Shown here: one piece after another, positions 1 to 7,072 of the stretch
How positions within the stretch are numbered: the stretch's first letter is position 1
How the letters are laid out: every line of letters starts with the position of its first letter
Source of the DNA: JAZQUM01 sp045631305
GTDB taxonomy: Bacteria; Bacillota; Clostridia; Oscillospirales; Oscillospiraceae
NCBI GenBank assembly: GCA_045631305.1
Contig: JAZQUM010000070.1
Coordinates: forward strand, 1-22,128
Length of the DNA: 22,128 nt
Reading direction: 5' to 3'
Translations under genes and position numbers: made by a program
The notes under the pieces: model-generated
The model's database searches: none
Seen by the model: only the letters and a program-made list of their open reading frames with translations
What the model was told of the DNA's origin: nothing

Positions 1-1965
1 ATCGAAATGGCAAACCGCATTTCCCACGAGTTTGATGGCAAGCTGCGTCTGAGCTATTCCGGCGGTGCCGATGCTCTGAACATCGAAAAACTCTTTGATT
101 GCAATATTTGGCCCATTACCATGGCCACCACTCTCCTCAAGCCCGGCGGATATCAGCGTCTGAAGCAGATCGGTGACATTCTGGAAAAGAAGCCTTACCG
201 TCCCTTCACTGCTGTGGATGTGGAAAAGACTGCAGCCCTCGCTCTTTCCATCCGCTCTGATAAGAACCATGTCAAGGCTGTAAAGCCTCTTCCCAAGCGC
301 AAGCTGGAAGGCAAGGCACCCGTGATCGACTGCTTCACTGCCCCCTGCAAGGGCGGCTGCCCCATCGGTCAGGATATTCCCGAATATATCGAACTCTGCC
401 GTCAGGGCCGCTACATGGATGCACTGAAGGTCATCACCGAAAAGAACCCCCTGCCCTTCATCACCGGCACCATCTGCGCTCATCACTGCATGGATAAGTG
501 CACCCGCAACTTCTATGAAAATTCCGTACAGATCCGCCACACCAAGCTGGTGGCAGCTGAGCGCGGTTACGACGCGCTGATGAGCCGTCTGGAAACTCCT
601 GCCAAGAAGACCGATAAGGTCCGCGCAGCCATCATCGGCGGCGGCCCCACCGGTATGTCTGCTGCATATTTCCTGGGCCGCGCAGGCATCCCCGTTACCA
701 TCTTTGAACGCGAAGCCAAACTGGGCGGTATCGTCCGCCACGTGATCCCCGGCTTCCGTATCAGCGATGAAGCCATCGATAAGGATGTTGCCCTGATGGA
801 AAAGATGGGCGTTGAAGTAAAGACCAACACCGTGGCTCCCTCCGTTGCCGAACTCAAGGCTCAGGGTTATACCCATATCCTTGTTGCCTGCGGCGCATGG
901 AAGGCCGGCACCCTGGATATCCCCGGCAAGGTACTGCCCGTTATCGCTTGGATGAAGGATGTAAAGGCCGGCAAGGTTGAAGAACTGGGCCATGTAGCTG
1001 TTATTGGCGGCGGCAACACCGCTATGGACGCTGCCCGCCTCGCTCTTCGCAGCGGCGCTGCTTCTTCCACCGTGGTTTATCGCCGCACCAAGAAATTCAT
1101 GCCCGCCGATGCAGAAGAACTGGAACTGGCTCTTGCTGATGGCGTTCAGTTCCTGGAACTGGTATCTCCCGTTAAGCAGGAAAACGGCAAGCTTCTCTGC
1201 CGCAAGATGGTTCTGGGCGATTTCGATGCTTCCGGCCGCTGCAGCGTAACGGAAACTGACGAACTCGTTGAGATTCCCTGCGACACCGTGATCTCCGCCG
1301 TAGGCGAAAAGGTAGACGATGCCTTCATGGCTTCCAACGGCATTGAACTGGATGCCAAGGGCCGTCCCGCCTTCAAGACCAATGTGGACGGTGTTTACAC
1401 CGCAGGTGACGCAAAGCGCGGTCCCGCTACCGTGGTAGAAGGCATTGCCGATGCCACCGCTTTCGCTGAAGCTGTTATCGGCGCAGCACATAAGTTTGAA
1501 CTACCCTGCGGCTCTGCTCCCTCTTATGACGATGCCGCTGCCAAGAAGGGCATCCTCTGCGAATCTGCCAAGTGCGAAGGCGACCGCTGCCTCAACTGCA
1601 ACACCGTTTGCGAATGCTGCGTAGATGTCTGCCCCAACCGCGCCAATGTCATCATCGAGCTGCCTGACGGCCGCCACCAGATCGTTCATGTGGACAGAAT
1701 GTGTAACGAATGCGGCAACTGCGCCGTCTTCTGCCCCTACAGTTCTTCCCCCTACAAGGAAAAGCTGACTCTGTTCCAGGATCGCGAAAACTTCGATGCC
1801 TCCCCCGAAAACAACGGCTTCATGCCTCTGGGCGGCAGAAAGATCCTGATCCGTCTGGACGGCAAGACCATGGAATACGACCTTTCCACCGACAAGGGCA
1901 TTCCCAACGACATCGAAATGCTGATCGTTACCATCTACCTGAAGTACGGTTATCTTATGGCTTAA
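1..1965 (+). CDS. ygfK: YgfK-type FAD/Fe-S oxidoreductase (putative selenate reductase subunit), 5'-truncated
   Basis: The frame is open from base 1 and the first ATG (7) is internal. From memory, E. coli YgfK is about 1,030 residues and the motif ITMAT-LLKPGGY lies near its residue 400, so roughly 370 N-terminal residues (a dihydroorotate-dehydrogenase-like barrel) lie outside the window. Counting from base 7, a DPYD-like N-terminal Fe-S region has C109, C114, C118, C157, C161 and C165. An FAD Rossmann motif (IIGGGPTG) lies near residue 210 and an NAD(P) motif (VIGGGNTAMDAA) near 335. Two C-terminal ferredoxin clusters follow: a cysteine-rich one from C528 ending in CVDVCP, then C566/C569/C572/C576. 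The architecture resembles dihydropyrimidine dehydrogenase and GltD-type electron-transfer flavoproteins. Genetic work on gut urate-degrading clusters implicates ygfK in reductive purine breakdown; the exact substrate is inferred. Lysine is mostly AAG, as in the other core genes. A strong terminator follows. Confidence 0.93.
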   Translation: MEMANRISHEFDGKLRLSYSGGADALNIEKLFDCNIWPITMATTLLKPGGYQRLKQIGDILEKKPYRPFTAVDVEKTAALALSIRSDKNHVKAVKPLPKRKLEGKAPVIDCFTAPCKGGCPIGQDIPEYIELCRQGRYMDALKVITEKNPLPFITGTICAHHCMDKCTRNFYENSVQIRHTKLVAAERGYDALMSRLETPAKKTDKVRAAIIGGGPTGMSAAYFLGRAGIPVTIFEREAKLGGIVRHVIPGFRISDEAIDKDVALMEKMGVEVKTNTVAPSVAELKAQGYTHILVACGAWKAGTLDIPGKVLPVIAWMKDVKAGKVEELGHVAVIGGGNTAMDAARLALRSGAASSTVVYRRTKKFMPADAEELELALADGVQFLELVSPVKQENGKLLCRKMVLGDFDASGRCSVTETDELVEIPCDTVISAVGEKVDDAFMASNGIELDAKGRPAFKTNVDGVYTAGDAKRGPATVVEGIADATAFAEAVIGAAHKFELPCGSAPSYDDAAAKKGILCESAKCEGDRCLNCNTVCECCVDVCPNRANVIIELPDGRHQIVHVDRMCNECGNCAVFCPYSSSPYKEKLTLFQDRENFDASPENNGFMPLGGRKILIRLDGKTMEYDLSTDKGIPNDIEMLIVTIYLKYGYLMA

Positions 1966-2000
1966 TTTGTGGATTTTTTATCCACACACTCCTCTTTGAA

Positions 2001-2037
2001 GCATGGGGACGAGAATTTTCTCGTCCCCATGCTTTTT
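2001..2037 (+). terminator. Intrinsic terminator after ygfK
   Basis: A perfect 15-bp inverted repeat (gcatggggacgagaa at 2001-2015, complement at 2018-2032) has a 2-nt gap and is followed by TTTTT. A smaller hairpin without a T tract (tgtggat at 1968-1974 with atccaca at 1980-1986) lies directly after the ygfK stop codon. Confidence 0.93.
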
Positions 2038-2068
2038 GTACAAATTTTATCTCTTAACAGCTCTTTTA

Positions 2069-2097
2069 TTGATTTTCCCTCTTTTTTGTGATATATT
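2069..2097 (+). promoter_or_regulatory. Sigma-A promoter for the niaR-like gene
   Basis: TTGATT (2069-2074), a 17-nt spacer and TATATT (2092-2097), with an extended -10 TG at 2089-2090. It lies about 30 nt before the start codon at 2127. The operator-like palindrome found ahead of the next gene is not repeated here. Confidence 0.65.
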
Positions 2098-2126
2098 TTG
2101 AAAAAATAAGTATGAGGAGCTGCCTT

Positions 2127-2645
2127 ATGACCTCTTTGGAACGCAGAGAACTTGTCCACGAAATTCTTATATCTGCAAATGAGCCCATCAGCGCTACTGC
2201 TTTGGCAAACCGCTTTTCTGTCAGCCGTCAGGTAATTGTGGGCGATATCGCTTTGCTCCGTGCCTCAGGCTGCTCCATTATCTCCACCCCCCGTGGATAT
2301 TACATCGAAAAAGAGCGTTCCCATCTCATCACTCACCGACTGATCTGCTGCCACAGTGATGCAGACATGCAGGAAGAACTCAACACCATTGTTGATTGCG
2401 GCTGCAAAGTTCTTAATGTTATTGTAGAGCACCCTATCTATGGCGCTTTGACCGGCGAACTGCAGATCGGCTCCCGTCTGGATGTGGAGTATTTTGTTGA
2501 ACGCGTGCGCTCAAATGAAGCGCTTCCTCTCTCTGCCCTTACGGAAGGCCTTCATACTCACACCATTTCCTGTCCCAACGAAGAATCTTTCCACCGCCTT
2601 CGGGAACTGCTTTTCCAGCGCGGTTTTTTGGTAAACGCAAAGTAA
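2127..2645 (+). CDS. niaR: NiaR/YrxA-like transcriptional repressor (HTH + 3H domain)
   Basis: Encodes 172 residues. The start at 2127 is chosen because GAGGAG (2114-2119) sits 7 nt upstream; the frame continues 5' to 2088 but has no ribosome site there. Residues 1-60 form an HTH_11 winged helix (ALANRFSVSRQVIVGDIALLR). The remainder is a 3H domain, with histidines in HRLICCH, VEHPIYG and LTEGLHTHT. Family members (B. subtilis YrxA) are niacin-responsive repressors of NAD synthesis or niacin uptake genes. The next gene encodes a membrane transporter whose promoter carries a large palindrome, which fits a local target. The gene has its own promoter and lies between two terminators' worth of unrelated purine genes, so a role in purine control is not indicated by its family. 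Effector specificity cannot be read from the sequence. Confidence 0.85.
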   Translation: MTSLERRELVHEILISANEPISATALANRFSVSRQVIVGDIALLRASGCSIISTPRGYYIEKERSHLITHRLICCHSDADMQEELNTIVDCGCKVLNVIVEHPIYGALTGELQIGSRLDVEYFVERVRSNEALPLSALTEGLHTHTISCPNEESFHRLRELLFQRGFLVNAK

Positions 2646-2659
2646 CTTTTCTCCAAAGG

Positions 2660-2688
2660 TTGACATTTCTATAAAATATATTTACAAT
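2660..2688 (+). promoter_or_regulatory. Consensus sigma-A promoter for the PTS-EIIC-like transporter gene
   Basis: TTGACA (2660-2665), a 17-nt spacer and TACAAT (2683-2688). The expected transcription start, near 2695, falls inside the palindrome at 2688-2721, so bound repressor would block initiation. Confidence 0.8.
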
Positions 2689-2721
2689 AAACCGGCAGGT
2701 GTCAAGACATCTGCCGGTTTA
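2688..2721. promoter_or_regulatory. Large palindromic operator over the transcription start (candidate NiaR site)
   Basis: Left arm taaaccggcaggtgtc (2688-2703), 2-nt gap aa, right arm gacatctgccggttta (2706-2721). The arms match at 15 of 16 positions. The palindrome begins at the last base of the -10 box and covers +1, the usual place for a repressor site. Its core, GTGTC-AA-GACAT, resembles the TGTC/GACA palindromes I recall for NiaR boxes, and a niaR-like gene lies immediately upstream. The nearest T run is separated from the stem by several bases, so it is a poor terminator. Confidence 0.65.
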
Positions 2722-2746
2722 TGATTTTTTAAGGACGCGTGATTTT

Positions 2747-3865
2747 ATGAATGCAATCAAAGCTTTTCTTAAGCGAAAAAATATTGTGATCTCTGCCCGT
2801 CACTACGGTATCGATGCCATGAGCGCTATGGCACAGGGTCTTTTCTGCACGTTGCTGGTAGGCACCATTCTTGATACTTTGGGCAAACACCTTGGTATCG
2901 GTTTCCTGGCGGAAATCGTTGCCACCGTGGGTAAGGGCGACGCTGCTGTTGCCTACACCATCGGCGGTCTTGCCTCGGCAATGGTAGGCCCTGCTATGGC
3001 AGTTGCCATCGGCTATTCGCTGCAAGCGCCCGCGCTGGTACTCTTCTCTTTAGTTCCTGTTGGCTATGCCACCAATGTGATGGGTGGTGCAGGTGGCCCT
3101 TTGGCAGTTTTGATCGTTGCTATTGTTGCTGCTGAATTCGGCAAGGCTGTTTCCAAGGAAACCAAAATCGATATTCTGGTAACGCCCATCGTCACTATCC
3201 TTATTGGTGTGGGCCTCTCCTGCCTCATTGCCAAACCCATCAGTACTGCCGCCAGCTATGTTGGCACCCTTATTATGATGGCCACCGAGCTTCAACCCTT
3301 CTGGATGGGTATTGCCGTTTCCGTGTTGGTAGGTATCGCGCTGACTCTTCCCATTTCCTCTGCCGCTATCTGCTCTGTGCTGGGTCTTACCGGTCTTGCA
3401 GGCGGCGCTGCGGTTGCCGGATGCTGCGCGCAGATGGTTGGCTTTGCCGTGATGAGCTTCCGCGAAACCCGCTGGGGCGGCCTGGTAAGCCAGGGCCTTG
3501 GCACCTCTATGCTGCAGATGGGCAATATCGTCCGCAATCCCCGCATCTGGATCCCCCCTATTCTCACCTCTGCCATTACAGGTCCCCTTGCTACTTGCCT
3601 GTTCCATCTTGAAATGAACGGTGCTCCCGTTTCCTCGGGTATGGGCACCTGCGGTCTGGTTGGTCCCATCGGTGTCTGGACCGGTTGGCTTTCTCCCAGC
3701 GAGATCGCCCTTTCCCACGGTGCCGCTGCCGTAACTCCCACCACATCCCACTGGGTTGCCCTTGCTTTGATCTGCGTGGTGCTGCCCGCAGTTCTTACCT
3801 GGGCTTTCGGTCTTGTTGCCCGCAAAATCGGCTGGATCAAAGAAGGCGACCTTACTCTTAACTAA
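2747..3865 (+). CDS. PfoR/PTS_EIIC_2-family membrane transporter
   Basis: Encodes 372 residues, almost entirely hydrophobic and glycine/alanine-rich with about ten apparent membrane segments. It matches the family annotated as PTS sugar transporter subunit IIC (PTS_EIIC_2; COG3641, PfoR-like). Signs are the N-terminal segment ISARHYGIDAMSAMAQGLFCTLLVGTI (split here as ISARHYGIDAMSAMAQ then GLFCTLLVGT), the VGYATNVMGGAGGPLAV loop, and the C-terminal GTCGLVGPIGVWTGW stretch. The start at 2747 has AAGGA at 2731-2735; an upstream GTG at 2699 lies inside the operator and lacks a ribosome site. No EIIA or EIIB partner is nearby, so sugar phosphotransfer is unproven. The adjacent niaR-like gene and the palindrome suggest niacin or a related pyridine as a candidate substrate, but this is inference. 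A strong terminator follows, so the unit is probably monocistronic. Confidence 0.8.
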   Translation: MNAIKAFLKRKNIVISARHYGIDAMSAMAQGLFCTLLVGTILDTLGKHLGIGFLAEIVATVGKGDAAVAYTIGGLASAMVGPAMAVAIGYSLQAPALVLFSLVPVGYATNVMGGAGGPLAVLIVAIVAAEFGKAVSKETKIDILVTPIVTILIGVGLSCLIAKPISTAASYVGTLIMMATELQPFWMGIAVSVLVGIALTLPISSAAICSVLGLTGLAGGAAVAGCCAQMVGFAVMSFRETRWGGLVSQGLGTSMLQMGNIVRNPRIWIPPILTSAITGPLATCLFHLEMNGAPVSSGMGTCGLVGPIGVWTGWLSPSEIALSHGAAAVTPTTSHWVALALICVVLPAVLTWAFGLVARKIGWIKEGDLTLN

Positions 3866-3871
3866 AGCTTC

Positions 3872-3906
3872 AAAAGGCTTCGGATATGTTATCCGAAGCC
3901 TTTTTC
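3872..3906 (+). terminator. Intrinsic terminator after the transporter gene
   Basis: A 15-bp stem (aaaaggcttcggata at 3872-3886, complement at 3890-3904) with loop TGT is followed by further Ts and a pyrimidine tract. Confidence 0.93.
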
Positions 3907-3992
3907 TTTCCTCTTTTACCCAACTTCCGTATGGATATTTCCCCTCAAATATGCTAAACTGTTTTCAAGATTTCAAGAAGGAGTGATGTGCA

Positions 3993-5369
3993 ATGAAAAC
4001 TTTGCTCAAAGGCGGCATCGTAGTCACCGCAAACGGCCCCAAAAAGGCCGATGTACTCATCGACGGTGAGAAGATCTCCAAGGTTGGCCGTAATCTCACC
4101 TGCAGCGATGCATCCGTGGTAAATGTTGCCGACCAACTCCTTTTCCCCGGTTTTATTGATGCCCACACCCATTTCGATCTGGATGTGTGCAACACCACCA
4201 CAGCCGATAACTTTTCCACCGGCTCCAAAGCAGCGCTTATGGGCGGCACCACTACCATCATTGACTATGCCTGCCCCAATAAAGGTGAATCTTTGCAGCA
4301 CGGTCTTGATCTGTGGCACACCAAGGCAGATGGCTACACTTATTGCGACTACAGCTTCCACATGACCATTGACGACTGGAACGAGTCCATTGAAAAAGAA
4401 GTGGCCAATATGTTTGCCGCAGGTATCACCTCTTTCAAGATGTACACCACTTACTCCGCCATGCAGATCAGCGATGGGGACATGTACCTTGCACTGAAAA
4501 AGCTGAAAAAATTCGGCGGCATCTGCGGTGTCCACTGCGAAAACAGCGGCGTTATCGATGCTAAAATCGCTGAGCGCAAAGCCGCCGGCAAAATGGGTGT
4601 TGCTTCCCACGCTATCACCCGCCCCGATTATCTGGAAGCCGAGGCCGTTGCCCGGGTACTGCGCATTGCTCAGGCCGCTGATACCCCTATTATCATCGTG
4701 CATCTCACCAGCGAAGCCGCCATGCACGAAGTGGAGATTGCCCGCAAGCGTGGTCAGAAAGTTTATGTTGAAACCTGCCCGCAGTACCTGCTGCTGGATG
4801 AAAGCGTTTATTTCAACGAGGATTATTCTACCGCTGCCCGCTATGTCTGTGCTCCTCCCCTGCGCACCGATCTGGACCAGCGCTATCTTTGGAAAGCACT
4901 GCGCCGTGACGAAATTCAGACCATCGCCACCGATCACTGCAGCTTTACTTTAGAGCAGAAAGATGCCGGCAAAGAGGATTTCACTAAAATCCCCGGCGGC
5001 CTTCCCGGCGTGGAAAACCGCGGCGAGCTGATCTATTCTTACGGTGTTGCCACCCGCAAGATCTCCCTTGCACAGATGTGCCGCCTACTCAGCGAAAACC
5101 CCGCCCGTCTATACGGACTTTTCCCTCGCAAAGGCATCATTCGCAAAGGCAGCGATGCCGATATCGTGGTTTACGATCCCCGCGCCAGCCATGTGATCCG
5201 CGGTGAAGATATGACCGCTAACGTGGACTACACCCCCTACGAAGGTTTTGTTACCTCCGGCGGTATCTCCATGGTATTCCTGCGAGGCAATCTGGCAGTA
5301 AGAAACGGAAAAGTAGTCACTGACCGCTGCGGCAAATATCTGGTGCGCGGCAAAAATAATCTTGTATGA
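3993..5369 (+). CDS. hydA: Dihydropyrimidinase / D-hydantoinase-type amidohydrolase
   Basis: Encodes 458 residues, a normal length for the family; start ATG 3993 has AAGGAG at 3978-3983. The binuclear metal site of cyclic amidohydrolases is complete: H58 and H60 (DAHTHFD), carboxylatable K149 (GITSFKMY), H181 (VHCEN), H237 (VHLTS) and D314 (ATDHCSF). Such enzymes hydrolyse cyclic amides such as dihydropyrimidines and hydantoins in the cytoplasm. In urate-degrading gut bacteria hydA belongs to the urate-induced set, so a ring-opening step on a reduced purine intermediate is the likely role. The exact substrate is not readable from the sequence. The stop codon overlaps the next start (ATGA), indicating translational coupling to xdhC. 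The upstream gap holds only a weak promoter candidate (TGGATA at 3932, 17 nt, TAAACT at 3955). Lysine codons are mixed AAA/AAG. Confidence 0.92.
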   Translation: MKTLLKGGIVVTANGPKKADVLIDGEKISKVGRNLTCSDASVVNVADQLLFPGFIDAHTHFDLDVCNTTTADNFSTGSKAALMGGTTTIIDYACPNKGESLQHGLDLWHTKADGYTYCDYSFHMTIDDWNESIEKEVANMFAAGITSFKMYTTYSAMQISDGDMYLALKKLKKFGGICGVHCENSGVIDAKIAERKAAGKMGVASHAITRPDYLEAEAVARVLRIAQAADTPIIIVHLTSEAAMHEVEIARKRGQKVYVETCPQYLLLDESVYFNEDYSTAARYVCAPPLRTDLDQRYLWKALRRDEIQTIATDHCSFTLEQKDAGKEDFTKIPGGLPGVENRGELIYSYGVATRKISLAQMCRLLSENPARLYGLFPRKGIIRKGSDADIVVYDPRASHVIRGEDMTANVDYTPYEGFVTSGGISMVFLRGNLAVRNGKVVTDRCGKYLVRGKNNLV

Positions 5370-6133
5370 GCGCGCCCCATTTCGATACCGACCGCCAGAC
5401 GGTGGTCCTCTGCGGTGCAGGCCATGTTTCCGCAGCCCTTGGCACAGTGCTTTACCCCTTAGGCTGGCAGATTATCGTAATAGATGATCGGGAAAATCTT
5501 TTAACCAAAGACCGCTTCCCTTACGCTCATCATCTTCTTTTCGATTCCTTTGCCAACCTCTCGGCGTATAATTTCCCCGCCGACAGCTATTATGTCACCA
5601 TGACCCACGCCCACGAGTTGGACTTTGCTTGCCTTGCCGCCATCCTCTCCCGTGAGTTTGGTTATGCAGGAATGCTGGGCAGCAAAACAAAAGCCGCAAA
5701 AGCGTTTGAAGCTCTTCGCGACCGCGGTTTTGGTGATGAACTTCTCTCCCGCATCCACACCCCCATCGGTCTTCCCATCGGCGCTGAAACCCCCGGCGAG
5801 ATCGCTGTATGCATTGCAGCGGAAATGATCCGCGTGTACCGCTCCGCTCCCCATGACCATGTGGATGCCTCTGTAAAAGCCGCCTTGCAGCAGCAGGGCG
5901 AAAAAATCCTGGCAACGGTGGTAGCCACCGCCGGCATAACCTCCCGTCAGAAGGGCGCTTCCATGGTGGTTTTTGCTGACGGAAAAACCGCAGGCACCGT
6001 GGGCGGCGGCAGCATCGAGCATGAAGCGATTCAAAGATCTCTTGCCATGCTCTCCACTTCCGCTCCTGATACAGAAGAAATTTTATCCAATCACACAGGC
6101 GGCGAAATGACCATCCGCTTTGAACGCAAATAA
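5366..6133 (+). CDS. xdhC: XdhC/CoxI-family Mo-hydroxylase maturation protein with inverted domain order
   Basis: Encodes 255 residues and starts within the hydA stop codon. Residues 10 to about 160 are the Rossmann XdhC_C domain: VVLCGAGHVSAALG, VIDDRE, MTHAHELD, GMLGSKTK, and TPIGLPIGAETPGEIAV followed by AAEMIRVY. Residues about 175-255 are the XdhC_CoxI domain: ATVVATAGITSRQKGASMVV, TVGGGSIEHEA and the closing GGEMTIRFE. In the classical proteins (Rhodobacter XdhC, B. subtilis PucA) the CoxI domain comes first, so the order is reversed here. Family members bind molybdenum cofactor and support its sulfuration and insertion into xanthine-dehydrogenase-type enzymes. No such enzyme is encoded in the window, so its partner lies elsewhere. 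Lysine codons are 8 AAA to 1 AAG, opposite to the core catabolic genes, suggesting low expression fitting an accessory factor. A bidirectional terminator follows. Confidence 0.88.
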   Translation: MSAPHFDTDRQTVVLCGAGHVSAALGTVLYPLGWQIIVIDDRENLLTKDRFPYAHHLLFDSFANLSAYNFPADSYYVTMTHAHELDFACLAAILSREFGYAGMLGSKTKAAKAFEALRDRGFGDELLSRIHTPIGLPIGAETPGEIAVCIAAEMIRVYRSAPHDHVDASVKAALQQQGEKILATVVATAGITSRQKGASMVVFADGKTAGTVGGGSIEHEAIQRSLAMLSTSAPDTEEILSNHTGGEMTIRFERK

Positions 6134-6166
6134 AAAGAAGCACTCATACGAGTGCTTCTTTTTTTC
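6134..6166. terminator. Bidirectional terminator between convergent xdhC and regulator genes
   Basis: A 12-bp stem (aaagaagcactc at 6134-6145, complement at 6150-6161) with loop ATAC. A T run follows on the plus strand, and an A run precedes the stem so that it also works on the minus strand. Confidence 0.92.
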
Positions 6167-6185
6167 TTTTTTCTGCTTCGCCGGA

Positions 6186-6833
6186 TCAATTCTTCTTGTC
6201 TTCCTGCTTGATGTCGATATAGGAATACAGCGTGTATTTCGAGATACCGAAATACTTAGCGATCTTATCACCGGATTTGGTAACAAGGAAAGCGCCGTTC
6301 TTATTCAGGAACTGAATGGCCTTCACCTTATCTTCCTTATTCATCAGCGCCACAGGCTTACCCACCAACGCAACAGACTGCTCAATAAGTTCGGTAAGCA
6401 GATCATTTACGTTAACGATCTTTTCCGGCTCGCTCTGAACCTTATCCTGTGTTCCTACAAGATCCTTGATCGCATTATCCACCAACAACAGCGCAGAAAT
6501 ATCATAGTTAATGGAAAGGATCGCAGTGACTTTTCCCTTGCTGTTTTTAATATACATCGTGGATGACTTCAGAATCTTTCCATCAGGAGTCTTGGTAAGG
6601 TATGCCAGATGGTCCTGCTTATCCACATTGCCTTCCCGCAAAAAGTCCATTACGACTTTTGAGGCACCGTCACCCAATTTACGACCGCTGACATGACCGT
6701 TCTCGATTACTACCACCGAGCTTTCCGCACGGTGGCCGCTGACATCGTGAACCAACACTTCACAATTGCTGCCAAACTGTGCAGCAATCCCCGCGGCGAT
6801 CTGTCGAAGCATTTCAAGTTTTCCGGCTTCCAT
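6186..6833 (-). CDS. YheO/DauR-like PAS-HTH transcriptional regulator
   Basis: Encodes 215 residues. Residues 1 to about 115 form a YheO-type PAS domain (IAAQFGSNCEVLVHDVSG, then LKSSTMYIKNSKGKVTAILSINYD). After a linker, residues about 160-210 form the family's C-terminal helix-turn-helix (AFLVTKSGDKIAKYFGISKY, TLYSYI). The start at 6833 is supported by a purine-rich site (AAGGAAGGTGG) ending 8 nt upstream. Related regulators such as DauR respond to small metabolites and control amino-acid catabolism operons. This gene diverges from ygeY-ygeW-arcC with paired promoters in a shared 239-bp gap, making it the best candidate for the local purine-responsive regulator. Activator or repressor mode, and the ligand, cannot be decided from the sequence. 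Confidence 0.85.
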   Translation of the reverse strand: MEAGKLEMLRQIAAGIAAQFGSNCEVLVHDVSGHRAESSVVVIENGHVSGRKLGDGASKVVMDFLREGNVDKQDHLAYLTKTPDGKILKSSTMYIKNSKGKVTAILSINYDISALLLVDNAIKDLVGTQDKVQSEPEKIVNVNDLLTELIEQSVALVGKPVALMNKEDKVKAIQFLNKNGAFLVTKSGDKIAKYFGISKYTLYSYIDIKQEDKKN

Positions 6834-6896
6834 AGCTCATCCACCTTCCTTCTTAAAATTATTTGTTCCTAAAAACAATTTTTTATCTACACCTAT

Positions 6897-6925
6897 ATCA
6901 TAATAAGTTATCATCTTTCCGTCAA
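6897..6925 (-). promoter_or_regulatory. Sigma-A promoter for the YheO-like regulator gene
   Basis: On the minus strand: TTGACG (complement of 6920-6925), a 17-nt spacer and TATGAT (complement of 6897-6902). The leader to the start codon is about 60 nt and contains a small inverted repeat (ttgtt/aacaa near 6862-6878) that could be an autoregulatory site. Confidence 0.7.
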
Positions 6926-6935
6926 TCACTTTTTC

Positions 6936-6968
6936 ACAAAAATTTTTTTAGCTTTTCAAAAATTTTGT
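6936..6968. promoter_or_regulatory. A/T-rich inverted repeat abutting the ygeY -35 box
   Basis: acaaaaattttt (6936-6947) and aaaaattttgt (6958-6968) form an imperfect inverted repeat that ends one base before the ygeY -35 box and lies between the two divergent promoters. It could be the regulator's binding site or an UP-like A-tract element. Confidence 0.4.
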
Positions 6969-6996
6969 TTGACATATTCGAAACATGTGGTATCAT
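6969..6996 (+). promoter_or_regulatory. Strong sigma-A promoter for ygeY-ygeW-arcC
   Basis: TTGACA (6969-6974), a 16-nt spacer and TATCAT (6991-6996), with an extended -10 TG at 6988-6989. The expected start near 7002 leaves a leader of about 70 nt. Confidence 0.8.
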
Positions 6997-7072
6997 AGAA
7001 TTACAGAAAGAATTGCCCAAAAGAATCATATAATCAAAACATAGTTTCGTATATTTTAACGGAGGTACACAT

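Noticed and set aside
2688..2735. The 34-bp palindrome as a terminator of the niaR-like gene
   Set aside because: The T run is separated from the stem, the palindrome lies at the +1 of a consensus promoter and a gene starts just after it; an operator explains it better, though an attenuator is not excluded.
2127..6133. A nicotinate fermentation pathway suggested by niaR, the transporter, an amidohydrolase and a Mo-hydroxylase factor
   Set aside because: The amidohydrolase is a clear dihydropyrimidinase type and no nicotinate dehydrogenase, 6-oxonicotinate reductase or later enzymes are present; the purine pathway accounts for hydA and xdhC.
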